A stretch of 64,000 bases of DNA from Rapana venosa (taxonomy: Eukaryota > Mollusca > Gastropoda > Neogastropoda > Muricidae). The stretch is from positions 29,225,408 to 29,289,407 of the forward strand of contig CM054140.1 of NCBI GenBank assembly GCA_028751875.1, in the 5' to 3' direction. Both the position numbers and the translations under genes were made by a program. A model generated the notes under the pieces. It was not told the origin of the DNA and made no database searches. It saw nothing but the letters and a program-made list of their open reading frames with translations. Below, piece by piece: positions 31,515 to 43,500 of this stretch. Every line of letters starts with the position of its first letter. The stretch's first letter is position 1.

Positions 31515-34500
31515 GTTTGTTGCGTTGTGTTTTGTTGTGCTGATTTGATGCGTTTTTGGTTTGACTCACTGACTCGCTCAACCGTTTCAAACGCGCACAT
31601 TGATTCACGCTCTCAACAGGAGACATACCATTGGTAATTTTAACATGATGTTGAATAAGCCCCCAAACAACCAAAAGAAACTGAACTTCCATATTTCATG
31701 TTTTCAAACTAACTTAAACCGCCAAAATAGAAGTAGTAAATAATCCACTGAAGCAAGAAAGAAATCTGTTTTCATGACTAGAAACACACTTAACGTTCAT
31801 ACACGCAGAGCTATATGACAAAAAGGGATCAGAATTGGCACTAAAAATAAAATTATTTTAGGGCAAAACTGATGTACCTCCTCCCCCCAAAAACCACCAT
31901 CCCTCCCACACACTTGTCTGCATAATTAGCCATACTGATGAGATGATACCCAAAAAAGGCTGTTGACATGGTTTTCAAAAAATATGTTTCAGGCTGCAAC
32001 GGACGTTGAGGTGGGCCAGGTGTACAAAGTGCGTGTTGGCTTTGCCGGTGAGGGCCAGGAAGTGGAGTGGTATTCGAACCTTGACCAGAGTCCTTCCTGG
32101 TTCCTGGAACGGGTAAGTTGCCGACCTTGCCGGAGGTGTGGGTTGTTGCTGTGCTGTGTGTCGTCTGCTTTACCAAGATTCTGCACTATAAAAAATCCTT
32201 CTTGTTGTTGTTGTTGTTGTTCTTCTTCTTCTTCTTCTTCTTCTTCTTCTTCTTCTTCTTCGTCTTCTTCTTTTCTTCTTCTTCTTCTTCTTCATCTTAT
32301 CATCATCATCATCATCATCAACATTATTATCATTATTATTTTTATTATTATCATTATTGTAATAGTAGTAGATTATTAGTATTATTATTAACATCATTAC
32401 TATTGGTATTTTTATTTGTTGTTGTTATTGTTGTTATTATCATCTTCATTGTTGTTGTTATTATCATCATTATTGTCTGGGAGGGAAAATAGCAAAATTG
32501 CTCGCCTTGTTTTTTTAGGAGGGGAGTAGTTTGTGGTGTAATTGTACACTTGTGTCTGATTGTTCACACTCAAGTGTGTGTGGGTGCGTGCATACATGTG
32601 TGCAAATCGGAATCAGAGTGTGTGTGTGTCCATGTGCACACTTACATGCATTGTGTATGGCTTTTAGCTTCACATTCATTCACAAAGCCGTTCATTCTGC
32701 AGACGCACAAGTTGAATTCACTCCTCACGGTGGTTTCAGCTGAAGGTGGAGGACGTGACCAGCGGCCAGCAGTACGTGTTTGAAGCTCAGAAGTGGCTGC
32801 GTGTGGATGAGCATGGTGACCACTGGAGAGAGTTCCCTGTCTACCAGAGAGAGGAGGAGCACATGCTGCCTGGTGAGGGACTCGCAGCCAGTCTGTTTCC
32901 TTTCCTTTTCTTTTCTTTCTGCAGTCATAAGCTGCAGTTGATTGGGTTTTTTCCCCCCTTTTATTTCAGTATAGTTCTCCCAGTTTACCCAGCTGTAAAT
33001 GGGTACCTGCCCTCTTTAGGGTCAGGGAAGGTGAAGCAGCGAGGGAGAGGAGATGGGCGCCGCCCTCAATATGCTGGCCCCTAGAGAAGTGAGGTCTCTG
33101 ACGCCTCGCTCCCCTGTGACCTTATAGGTTATGGGACACCTTTACCTTTACTTATGGCAACAGTTGTTGTAGTTTATAATTTTCTCTTCATATGGCAACA
33201 CATATGTTGTAGTTTAGAATTTTCCCTTCATATGGCAACACATATGTTGTAGTTTAGAATTTTCCCTTCGTATGGCAACAGACATGTTGTAGTTTATAAT
33301 TTTCCCTTCATATGGCAATAGACATGTTGTAGTTTATAATTTTCCCTTCATATGGCAACACATATGTCACAGTTTATAATTTTCCCTTCATATGGCAACA
33401 CACATGTTGTAGTTTATATTTTCCCTTCATATGGCAACAGACATGTTGTAGTTTATATTTTTCCCTTCATATGGCAACAGATATGTTGTAGTTTATAATT
33501 TTCCCTTCAAATGGCAACAGATATGTTGTAGTTTATAATTTTCCCTTCATATGGCAACAGACATGTTGTAGTTTATTTTTCCCTTCATGTGGCAACAGAT
33601 ATGTTGTAGTTTATAATTTTCCCTTCATATGGCAACAGATATGTTGTAGTTTATAATTTTCCCTTCATATGGCAACAGATACATTGTGGTTTATAACTTT
33701 CTTTTGTCATTTGTTGCAAATACATAGTCTCTTCTGTTCAGTGGCTTAAAATTAGTGGCTCTATATGGATTGCTAGTGCAGGGAGTGTGAGTTGGTGTGA
33801 AATTATAGAAAGGTGAACTGAGTAGGCAGCATCAGCATCACTTTTCTAGTCCTGTTTTTTTTTTTTTTTTTACTCCATGCTGGGATAGAACTGACTATGT
33901 CTGTACATGTGCTGGAGCATGTCATATGAATCTATCAAACCACCCCTCTAACCTTTCAAGTGTTCTTAAACAGTGAGGGATGGAATAGAACTAAAGCAGT
34001 CTTTGGTATGATTGTACCAGTAAACATTTTAACCCAGAGTTATCATTTTGGAGCAACTTTTTTCTGTTTGTTTCATACTAATGATGTGAATCTAGTTATT
34101 GACTGATAAGCTTATAATTACCTCATTGATAAGTCAAAATTGCGGATTATATGCAAAAGCAAAGAGAAAATAAAACAGAAGAAAGCATGTTTCCTAAAAA
34201 TGTTTGTAGTAATAGAAATGTTGATGATATTTCAACAATCAATAAGATATGTAAGCTGAATTTGTTTGTTTTTTTAAATAAATATAATTACTGCTTACAG
34301 AAATAATCATCATCATTTGAGCAAAGTTACCAAGATTTAAGTTCTTAAGTCTTTCAGATGAGCCTACAAATCAAGGTCCAGTGTGCGTACACATGTAAAA
34401 CATCTTGTGCGCATGTTAAAACCTGTTCCACTTTTCAGAAGAATAGACCATTGTGTGCTGATGGGAATGAAAACAAAATGTATGAAACTGCATACACACG

Positions 34501-37500
34501 GGGACTGGATGTTTTTTAAAAAAAAGCATGTGAGCGCTTATTCCATTATATTAAAAATAAAAGAATAATGATAAATAACAGTAAAATAAATAACGGTGCG
34601 TTTTTGTTTGCAGTGCGTGATTACCACGTAGAAGTGTTCACGGGTGACCATCTAGGTGCAGGCACTGACGCCAATGTGTACCTGCAGATATTTGGTGACC
34701 GTGGGGACTCCGGCAAACGACACCTGCATGGCACCAAGACAGCTGGCAAAATGTTTGAAAGAAGCATGGTGAGAGAGTGCTTACTGGTCTTCTCTTGTGT
34801 ACCTCATAGTCTGTCATGTGCTCTTTCTTGTGTTTGTGTTTGGTTACATCCTGGTGTAGCCTGTTGTTTCATTTTGTTCTGTCTGTTCTGTTCTGTTCTG
34901 TTACGTTCCATTCTGTTATGTCCGATTTTGTTCTGTTTAAGATGTAGTAAGTCATACAAGAAAAAAAAAGTAGTCATACAAGAGTTTCTTAGTATAAACA
35001 TATAACAGATTATACTGTTATAAAATAAAAAATAAAAAAGAGGGAGAAAAATGATTGCAACAGCAAGCAAATTTTTGTTTAAACTTGAAAAAAAACACCC
35101 AGTTACATTGTTTGTCTGACATAAACTACATAAATAAGAAAATTAACTAAGAAAATATTGGGGAAGACTATATTGTATAGTCTTTATTAGCACTGCTCTC
35201 ATATTGTGCACACCACACATACATGGGGATGGGATAGCCTAGTGGTTAGAACATTGCGCTCGCAATCTGATGACCCGGATTCAAATCCCGTTCAAGGGTT
35301 TTTTTTTTCTCTGGAGTTCACATCAGTGCAGACTCCACTCTCCCCAAAAGTCCTTCAGATGAGACTATAAACCGAGGCTCTGTGTGCAAACGCACGCAGA
35401 ACATCTTGCGCACACATTAAATCCTGTTCCGCTTTTTGAAAGAGTAGGCCAATGTATGCCGGAGGGAACAGATAAAATTTACAAAACCACATACACACAA
35501 GAGAACTTGGTGTGAAAAAGCACATGAGTGCTTATTCCATTATTCTCGACATAAAATAGTCATAATAAATAAATCTTTAAAATGCCGCTGATGCTGGTAG
35601 GTTGTGTGTGTGTGTGTGGTTGTTGCAGCACGACGTGTTTGTGGTGGAGGCGGTGGACCTGGGCCCTCTGCGCAAAGTGGTGGTCAGTCACGACGGGGAG
35701 GGCATGGGGTCAGGCTGGTTTCTGGACAGAATCACCGTCAAGGAGTCCGAGAGCGGCACAGACAAATACGTCTTCAACTGTGAGAGGTGAGAATACATTC
35801 AAATGCACAGCTGACGGGTGCTGTAGCCGAGTGGTTGAGACCATTCGACTTCAATCCCGTGGGTCCATGACGTCGTGGGTTTGAATCTCGGTGGCTTCAG
35901 CGCGCAAATCCAGCATAGCTTAGTCAAGGGTCTAGGGCCCAGTGCTGAAATTGGCCCCCCCCACCCCCTTTTTTTTTTCTTCCAAGTCCAAGTGCGGTCA
36001 GTTTCTGCTACAATTAGCACCAGCTGGATAGCAGCTGAGAACAACTGTGCGGCGTCTGGTGAATTAAAGGTGGGGATTTTTACGATCTCCCAGGTCAACT
36101 TTAAGTGCAGACCTGCCAGTGCCTTGATTCCTTTCATGTATATACACATACAGAAGATCAAATATGCATGTTAAAGATCCTGCAATTCATGTCAGTGCTC
36201 AGTGGGTTATAGAAACAAGAACATACCCAGCATACATCCCCAAATTTGGAATGCGGCTACCTTCATGGTGGGGAAAATTGGTTACATTAGCAAAATGTCA
36301 CCATTAGTTAACCTCAGAGCTCTAGCCAAGGGATGAAAAAATATATATATGCACAGCAAAAAATTGTGAATCCAGTATTACTTGTTTAAAAAAGAAAACC
36401 AAACAGATAACATTGTATCAGTGCTCTGCCAGGCCTAAGATCGACCGTATGGTAGTATGCGTGTATGTGCAGGTATGCACACATGGTCATGTGCAGAATG
36501 GCTGTCATGTTGTGGTTTCTGTCCCAGGTGGCTAGAAGTGGATGAGGATGACGGGGCCATAGAGCGAGAGCTGCCTGTGTCTGGTGTGGTCACTGATGAG
36601 CCTCAGGCACCCAGAGGTAGGTGTCTGCTTTTGTTTGAGTTCGTTGTTCAGATTTGGAGACTTTGTTGAGGGATTTTTCAAACATAATTAAGTGATCCTT
36701 TGGTAGTAGAACTGGCCATGTTTTGTATTAAATGTGGATTGCAGATAGTAATTCTGATGGGAGATTCAACACATGAAGTTGTAGGGTGTCAGCTTTATCA
36801 GCCCATTATCTCCTCAGTGTGACTTACCCAAAAGTCACCGTTTTCTGTTGTTGGCAACACAACTGGCATTGATATGGGAGTTTCTTCACGTTTTACAGTA
36901 CAGTAATCTTGAATCTAAAGCATCTTTTTATCTCTAGAGAATGATGATCTTAAATCACAAAATCATCTGTATCTTTGTCTATAACTATGTACATATAGAA
37001 AAAAAACAGTTAACTCCTCCCCATCATCTTGTGCTTCTGTTTTAAGCAGGAATATTAATTTTCTGCCATGAAACAAACATTTTACGTATGACTCGCATTT
37101 TGAAAAAATAGACCAAGATTTCAGAAAAGGAAAAAAAACCCTCTCAAAACTTCTCTTTTTTCTTCTTTTTTCTTGTTTATGTTGTTGTTTACGGTTTTTC
37201 TTTTATTGTTTTTATTTAGTCTTGTTTCTCCTGTGGAAATTCTGGGGGTTTATCTCTATAAATATCATCAACACCTTCTGGAAACTGTGCAAGGAATTCC
37301 CTCTTTTCTACCCTTTCTTTTTGCTTCTGCCTTCTTGCTTTTCTTCCTGTCACCCCATTCTTGTCTATTTTCTGCCTTCTTGCTCCATTCTCCTGCCTTT
37401 TCTCAAAAAAAAGACTTAAAAGATAACACTTTTCTCCTATGCCGAAGTTTGAACCGCTGGGCCTTACTTGTCAGGCACTTAATGGCAGCGCAACACATTT

Positions 37501-40086
37501 TTGCTCCTATAACAGAAAAAAAGAGTTGCTGTCTGAGCGTTCGATATAGAAGAAGAAGAAGAATTGACTCTTGTTGCCCTGCAGTTGGAGACTGGAAGGT
37601 GCTGATCATGACCAGCATAGCAGATGAGAGTGGGACGGACGCCAAAGTGACGCTGACCGTGTTTGGAGACAAAGGGAATTCAGGAGCACTTCCACTGGGC
37701 TGTAATGAGGTTGGCTGCTTCCAGACTGGTCACACTGACGAGTTTGACGTGAGTGTGCTGAATCAGTCTTCTTTGTTGAGTGTGGGTGTTGTGGTGTGTA
37801 TGTGTTGTGTGTGTGTGTTGTGTTGTGTGGTGTGTGTGTGTGTGTGTGTGGAGTGGTGTTGTGTTGTGTGTGGTGTGTGTGTGTGGTGTGTGGTGTTTTA
37901 TTTATGTGCATGCGTGTGTGCATGTGAGTGAACAAGTCATTCAAGTCACAGTACATCACTGTTCTGGATTTCTTAGCTAGAACTGTGAGGGGATCATTGG
38001 TGAGGTTTTTGCCTGTGAGGCACCTTTGAGTGGCTGAAAGAAACACACAGGAAGACCAAGCTGCCTCTCCTGTCCTAGAAAAGAAGACCTGTATAAGCAC
38101 AAATCTGACTGTATATACAAAGAAACTCCAGGTGCAGCATGCAGTCAGTAAGGCGTGTTTGACTCTGTGTGTAGATCTACTTGGATCCTGAAGAGGTGGG
38201 CAAGATAGAGAAGATCCGTTTGGAGCACGACAACACCGGAGAGACCGCTGGCTGGCGTGTGGAGAAGGTAACGTACCTCTTTCTGGTTACAGCGCACTTC
38301 AAGCATGTAGAGAACAAAAAAATCGATATATCAGAGCTCTTGATCCCTTTGATCTGTTGTAGGTTCAGTTACTGGTGTGAGTTGATCATGCAAGCGTAAA
38401 CAAGAGAAATGAAGAAAAAAAAAAGTTAAGAGAGTTGTTTGCGAATGAAGGGAGGGGAGGTCATACAAATTGTTCTCAAGTTGTTTGAGTATACATACTG
38501 TTTGTTTCCATCCATTCCAATCAGTTCGTGAAAAATTTTTTTTTAAAAAGGTTGACAGCAAAGGGATGGAAAATACAACGGACTTTTATGAAACTCTTAA
38601 GAAAATAAGCCGAGAGTTCCACCTTTGCAGTGTTTTCTAAAGGAACACAACAAGGAAATGACTGTATCTACAGTTGTCAAACAAAAAGAAAACTAGAGAA
38701 GTGTTATGGCTTCTAAAATTGTCCATTTTATTGTTGTTTTGACCATCAGATGATAATGACCAACGAAGCGACAGGAGACAAGCTGGAGTTCATCATCAAC
38801 TGCTGGCTGTCCTTCAGTGAGAAGCATGGCGACATTGTGTTTGAGGCTGCCGCTGAATGGCCCGGTGAAAAGCCTTTGTCAAGTAGGTGTCTTTATCACC
38901 CGTAGATGCTGTGAATCTTAAAAAAAACCCGCATAATTGTGCTGTTTTAATTTTCAGTTTATTTTTTACCTGAGTGAAGTGGGGGTGGAGTGTCTTTCTT
39001 TTTTTACAATACATTTTTTAAAAATTTATTTCATTTTATTTTTATTTTTTGTTCTTGGCTGGAGCTCTGAGGTTCACCATTGGTGAGATTTTGTGTATGC
39101 TGCCCACCATGAAGGTAGCCGCATTCTGACTTTGGGGATGTATGCTGGCTGTGTTCAAGTTTCAATAACCCACTGAACCTTGACATGAATTACAGGGTCT
39201 TTAACGTGCATATTTGATCTTCTGCATGTGTATATACACGAAGGGAATTATGGCACTGGCAGGCCTGCACTTGAAGTTGACCTGGGAAGTCGTAAAAATC
39301 CCCACCCTTAATTCACCAGACACCACCAAGATTCGAACCCATGACTTCATGGGCCCATGGGGTTAAAGTCGAAGGGTCTTTTCTGAACTTTTGCCTGGTG
39401 TATCATACTAGATTTTTGGTGGGCAATGTTTTGTTATTATGATGTGCTAAATTGTGGGAGTGGGGGGGGGGGGGGGGGTTGCAGTTTTTTCAAGACTGGT
39501 CAGCAACCAGGTTTTGATTTAGAGCATCTGGTTTGTTGGTTCTTGGACATAAGTTTGGCTTGTTGATGTTGCTGGTGTTTATGTTTTTTGTCAGTTTTGG
39601 TCATCTTTTAATTAACATGATTCCATTTTATTATGGCCCTCATTATTAGCTGAGCTATCAACAACATGAATGACTTACAAATGGCAGGTCAGGCATATGA
39701 ATTCAGTTTTCATATATTCACCATGTTTCTACAACAATGTCCAAATTCTTGGTGACTGTAAAATTGACAGCATTTATTATTTTTTGGGTAAGTCTTTCAT
39801 TTGTGAAATAAGAAAGCAAAAAGTTGCTGCAATGAGTAAGCATGTCAACAAACTTGACCATGTGAGGTGCTTTTCTACAGGACTTGCCAGGGCAACAACT
39901 CTTTGTTCTTAGGCATGTTGTATCTGAAACATATGAAACATTTTTTTGTCTGAAAAAGACCCGGAGTGTACTTATGTTGTTGTTTTGTTGTTGAAACAGC
40001 CTTTGTGGATATTGTTTCCTTGATTCCAAGCTCAAGTACCTGTGAAAACGGTGACTCGGAATGAACCGGAGCTGAAACAGACCTGA
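31345..40086 (+). CDS. LOXHD1: LOXHD1-like multi-PLAT protein, downstream exon chain with true C-terminus (spliced)
   Basis: Ten exons join in frame (about 423 codons) and encode PLAT domains i, j and k, then a short basic/acidic tail ending in TGA at 40084-40086. The first exon begins in phase 1 and has no in-frame ATG ahead of its acceptor, so it needs an upstream exon. The simplest source is the same gene, since every linker exon upstream also ends in phase 1. Domain j is the most canonical PLAT of the window ('GAGTDANVYL', 'GDRGDSGKR', '[11 protein letters not shown]', 'GWFLDR', 'CERWLEVDEDDGAIEREL'). The open question is the stop at 30045, which separates this block from exons 1-24. It may be one gene with an alternative end, or two genes. 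Confidence 0.85.
31993..32112 (+). CDS. LOXHD1: Exon 26: PLAT i, middle
   Basis: Acceptor 'tatgtttcag', donor 'gtaagt'; 120 nt, phase 0 to 0. It encodes 'GQVYKVRVGFAGEGQE' and 'SWFLER', about ten residues longer than other X-type middle exons. Confidence 0.92.
32198..32480. repeat. Compound TTG/CTT/ATC/ATT triplet microsatellite
   Basis: Successive runs of TTG (32200-32220), CTT (32221-32295), ATC (32299-32320) and ATT-rich units in the intron after exon 26. Confidence 0.95.
32740..32872 (+). CDS. LOXHD1: Exon 27: PLAT i end and linker
   Basis: Acceptor 'gtggtttcag', donor 'gtgagg'; 133 nt, phase 0 to 1. It encodes 'LKVEDVTSGQQYVFEAQKWL' and a linker ending 'HMLP'. Confidence 0.92.
32970..33150 (+). 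mobile_element. tRNA/5S-type SINE, 5'-truncated
   Basis: Begins at 'cccagctgtaaatgggtacc' and ends 'gggacacctttacctt'. The tail abuts the following minisatellite. Confidence 0.8.
33154..33710. repeat. Minisatellite, unit about 40 bp, about 14 copies
   Basis: Units of 'atggcaacagatatgttgta' + 'gtttataattttcccttcat' in near-perfect tandem between exons 27 and 28. Variation is mostly at the 'agatatg/acacatg' positions. Confidence 0.95.
33711..34345. other. Intron 27 filler, AT-rich
   Basis: AT-rich sequence with a T run at about 33858-33876. No exon or clear element seen. Confidence 0.6.
34350..34575 (+). mobile_element. SINE fragment (35225-type family)
   Basis: Runs from 'gatgagcctacaaatcaagg' to an 'aaaataaaagaataatgata' tail just before exon 28. 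Confidence 0.75.
34614..34768 (+). CDS. LOXHD1: Exon 28: PLAT j, first half
   Basis: Acceptor 'ttgtttgcag', donor 'gtgaga'; 155 nt, phase 1 to 0. It encodes 'YHVEVFTGDHLGAGTDANVY' and 'FGDRGDSGKR', the closest match in the window to the PLAT consensus, with the Asp of the calcium-binding type turn kept. Confidence 0.95.
35225..35590 (+). mobile_element. tRNA-headed SINE, full-length reference copy
   Basis: Head 'ggatagcctagtggttagaa' (A-box) and 'ggattcaaatccc' (B-box), then the core 'cagatgagactataaaccga', then the body 'ggaacagataaaatttacaa', then the tail 'ttattctcgacataaaatag' just ahead of exon 29. The tRNA head is part of the SINE, not a tRNA gene. Confidence 0.88.
35629..35786 (+). 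CDS. LOXHD1: Exon 29: PLAT j, middle
   Basis: Acceptor 'gttgttgcag', donor 'gtgaga'; 158 nt, phase 0 to 2. It encodes '[20 protein letters not shown]', 'SGWFLDRITVKE' and 'YVFNCER'. Confidence 0.95.
35815..36335 (+). mobile_element. tRNA-headed SINE (class II-like head) with internal insertion
   Basis: Head 'tgtagccgagtggttgagac' and 'gggtttgaatctc', body with a segment at about 35980-36050 matching the 'gctaattatagcaggaactg' repeat in antisense, then the 'aaatgtcaccattagttaac' tail. Confidence 0.8.
36528..36616 (+). CDS. LOXHD1: Exon 30: PLAT j end and linker
   Basis: Acceptor 'ttctgtcccag', donor 'gtaggt'; 89 nt, phase 2 to 1. It encodes 'WLEVDEDDGAIERELP' and a short linker. Confidence 0.94.
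37240..37560 (+). mobile_element. (GAA)n-tailed short interspersed repeat
   Basis: Third relative of 4690-5005, ending 'gagcgttcgatatagaagaa' with GAA units, 25 bases before the exon 31 acceptor. Confidence 0.75.
37585..37748 (+). CDS. LOXHD1: Exon 31: PLAT k, first half
   Basis: Acceptor 'ttgccctgcag', donor 'gtgagt'; 164 nt, phase 1 to 0. It encodes 'ESGTDAKVTLTVFGDKGNSG' and 'HTDEFD'. Confidence 0.94.
37775..37930. repeat. GT microsatellite
   Basis: Interrupted GT/GTTGTG tract after exon 31. Confidence 0.9.
38175..38267 (+). CDS. LOXHD1: Exon 32: PLAT k, middle
   Basis: Acceptor 'ctgtgtgtag', donor 'gtaacg'; 93 nt, phase 0 to 0. It encodes 'EEVGKIEKIRLEHDNTGET' followed by 'AGWRVEK'. 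Confidence 0.94.
38750..38882 (+). CDS. LOXHD1: Exon 33: PLAT k end
   Basis: Acceptor 'tgaccatcag', donor 'gtaggt'; 133 nt, phase 0 to 1. It encodes 'GDKLEFIINCWLSFSEKHGD' and an acidic linker ending 'EKPLS'. Confidence 0.92.
39055..39390 (-). mobile_element. tRNA-headed SINE (class II-like head), antisense
   Basis: Reverse complement gives the head with 'gggttcgaatcttggtggtg'-type B-box, the body 'gaattaagggtggggatttt' and the 'tgaacctcagagctccagcc' tail. Lies in the last intron. Confidence 0.8.
40031..40086 (+). CDS. LOXHD1: Exon 34: C-terminal exon with stop
   Basis: The acceptor 'cttgattccaag' at 40030 joins exon 33 in phase and gives an 18-residue tail, 'TQVPVKTVTRNEPELKQT', ending in TGA at 40084-40086. 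Short and compositionally plain, so less certain than the PLAT exons. No close AATAAA was seen for its 3' end. Confidence 0.72.
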
Positions 40087-40304
40087 TGTTCACATCACTC
40101 GGTGGGGAGCGCGAGATTTGGTCGCAGAGACTTAAACAGAACTTAGAGAACACACTCAGTTTTAGCTAGGATGGCAGTTTGTATTGAAAACTTTCTGTTC
40201 TGCACGTTTTAAACATTTTATTTTTTTAAAATCTCATAATTTTTCTTAGTTTATTATCATCTTGTTTACAGTTTTTTTTATATATTTTTCTATTAGCTCA
40301 TGTC

Positions 40305-40553
40305 GAGCACTCGCTTCCCCATCCAAGTTAACATGTTTGAGCGTGGTTACCCTTATGGGGTGACCGTTTGCTGCCTTGCTTCAGTACAGTTCCCCCAGTT
40401 TCACCCAGCTTAAATGGTACCTGCCTCTTAGGGTTCAGGGAAGGAAAGCAGTGAGGAGAGGAGATGTGCCAGCCCTCAATTGCTAGCCCCTGAGAAGTGA
40501 GTTCTCTGACGCTTTCGCTCCTGACCTATAGGTTATGGACACCTTTACCTATA
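40305..40553 (+). mobile_element. tRNA/5S-rRNA chimeric SINE, degraded
   Basis: Recognised by 'gagcactcgcttccccatcc', 'atggggtgaccgtttgctgc' and the end 'taggttatggacacctttac'. Many small deletions. Confidence 0.8.
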
Positions 40554-43500
40554 TTATCTTCTGCTCAAAATATTTTCAATATTTCGGAAATTATATAGAT
40601 GTTCTGTTGCAGTGGTACTTTAAAACTAACTTTGCTATGTGATTGATATTGACTATGGTCGGAGCGGTCTTTTACCAAAAAAATGTCTAGGACATGTTAG
40701 TTGGGAAGAATATCTACTCCTTGAGCTTTGACGTTTAAACATTTTAAAGGTTAGAAATAACATTATCACCCAGCCATTTCTTCACCCGCTTTTGTTAACT
40801 TTTTATTACAAATTTTTTACAGAAATTTTGGTCATGTGATCATTTTTGACAATCATACGATTCAGTTTGCAGATGGATTCCTTCCCATGAGGCGGTGGAC
40901 TGGAAGCTGAAAAGTGGTGATTGGTTTAATGGTGCGGTTCGGTCTTCCTGGAACTGCATGTATGTGGTCAGGTGTCGGGGATGAATATCTTCGTTTTTCC
41001 TTGGGGGAAGTGATATGTGAGACATAAAAGTGGTAGCTTAGTGGTGTTGTGTTGATGTGTGTTGTTTTTGTGTATGGTTGTCTGTGTCTTAAAGCTGTCT
41101 GTCATGTTCTGTTTTCTCAACTCATTATTTTCCATCCTTTGTAGTTTTTCTTTCTTTAAAGTATGCTTTTGTCTAATTATATTTCATGCCTTTTTTCTCA
41201 CCTTGTTCTGTAGCTCTGAAGTGTTCACATTAGAAGTCAGAGTTTTCACATCTATCGCAAAAGAAATATTAAGTCAGTCATTTTTGGAGGAAATAACAAA
41301 AGCGTATTAATATGAATGAAATGGGAAAGGAATTAACATTAAAACATGGATTGCTATTTAATCATTGCTGCAAAATCTGTCATTACGTTTGATAATTATG
41401 ATCTGTTGTTCTTTTCAAAAAGATTGAGTGTGTTTTATTTTCTGTGCATGCTTTTTTTTTCTTTTGATGTGCAAAGATGACATTTGGTTGCAAAAATCAA
41501 TTGCATCCATGGCTTTTTGAAGGAGATGTCTTTTTTTGTAACCTATGTTACTAATGGCACATTCTTCCTTTGTAAGTGTTCTTTAGCATGACTCATGTTT
41601 TTCTTCAAATTTTGTTTTGGTTAATTCCTGAATGACGAAACTGCCTAGTGGAATACTCTGGAGAAGTTTGACATTACACTGTTAGCTGAAATTGTGGTCT
41701 GACTCCACGAACTGCTCGCCAAGTCCTAGCACAGTGCAAAAATCATAATTTTGGACATCCCTCCCTCCTTTTAATATCAATCAAGGAGAGAGAGAACTGT
41801 AAACGTTAAAGACAGTTGTGCATATGGTTCATTATCTGTTGCAGACATGTGAATTATTCAGCTTTGTTTCATTGCATACCTCAGGGATCAATTTACTTTC
41901 TTTCTTTTTTCTTCTTTTTTTTTTAATCGGTTCAACAAGTACATGATTGATCCTTCAGTTGTTTGTTGTTTTTTTTTATATTTCAAGTATCTGGGTTTTT
42001 TTACATTCTTCATTTATTTTACATCAACGTGAACCTTTATCATCAATTTTATGCTTGAATGATTATATCATCATTCATTGATTTATCATTAATGTGAAGT
42101 TTATCCCTTAAATAATTATGTCATATTGTTCTTTGATTTATCATTAGCATGAAGACCATCCCATGACTAATTATTGAATATATCTATTCATTTATCATTG
42201 AACATGAAATTTATCCCCTGTATGCTACATTATGTGAATATTCATATCTCTCTTACTGATTCAACATAAATGTGTCATATATTCTTAGCTGTTTAGTGTG
42301 AAGCTTGTGTAAACATTTTATATCTTTTATTGAGTAAGTGTTAATGTGCACATTGTTTGTATCAGTTTCATATGTAAATATTCTGTTTACATTTTGTATG
42401 GATTCAGTATCAACATCAAATATATATTCTACATCAGTTTTATGTATAAATGATGATTTTGATATCGCCTGACTGTTGACAAGAGAAGTGGTGTTTATCT
42501 ATTGAGGTTATATTTGTTGATTGTTTTCTTCCTGTCTGTTATTGTCAACATTCTGTTTTTATTATTTATTATCTCTCTGTGTTTTAACGTGCTTGACAAA
42601 AACAACCACAAAGACTGTTGTTACTATTGCACAGTTATGGTTGGTATTGTTTATATTAAAAGAAAAAAAATGGTGCCAGGGATTTTTATGTTTTACTTTG
42701 TTGTGATTTTGGTATTAAAGGTCTATCTGGGTATCAAATATGTAACAAACTGTAGAATTTTATGTAATCAGGTTAGGCGTATCTGTGATTATTTATTGAA
42801 ATGTGAAATGCATTGCCTTCTTTTCATACTTTGTAATAATTTGATTTTAATGACCGCTTGTCTCTTAATTTTCTGTTTGATATCAATATACTACTTATTT
42901 GTATTTTTTCATTTCAAATCCAAAATTTCATTCTGGTTTCTTGTTTGTTTGTGAAAAGCAGTGTCTATATCAATTAATGTAAAATGAGGATTTTTCGACT
43001 GATATCGATAGCTTGGAAAAAGTGTCTTTCATTTGATGTAAAAAATGGAGACTTTTATGTGTGATAGTGATGGTTTGAAAAAGGACTTTGAAAGTGTTGA
43101 TGATGCTTAGAAAGACAGTTGACCGGGCTTTGTAAAGTAAGGGAGGTAATGAAGAGAGAGAGAGAGTCTGAGTTGACAGCGTGTGCAGAAGGGCATAATA
43201 TTGACAAATTGGAAGATTTCCATAACAGATCCGTCCATGTGTGCGTTGGTGTAGAATATGTGCCACACAATACAACCACCTTTCTTTCTTTCTTTATTTG
43301 TTTGTTTATTTTATCTATTCTTTTATTCAAGGATAATGGAATAAGCACTCATGGTTGTTGTTTTTTACATCCAGTCCCTGTGTGTATGCAGTTCTGTAAA
43401 TTAATTCTGTCATCCATTCCCACCAGCACATTATGGCCTACTCTTCCAAAAAGCGGAACAGGTTTTTTATGTGTGCACCACCTTCTTTCAAGAAGATGTC

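Noticed and set aside
35225..35300. tRNA gene
   Set aside because: A and B boxes are present but belong to the SINE head; the acceptor stem does not close well and the sequence continues into the SINE body. The same holds for 35820-35900 and 25795-25875.
42502..42954. 150-residue hydrophobic frame
   Set aside because: AT-rich DNA gives Phe/Leu/Ile runs; no splice sites, motifs or neighbours support a membrane protein.
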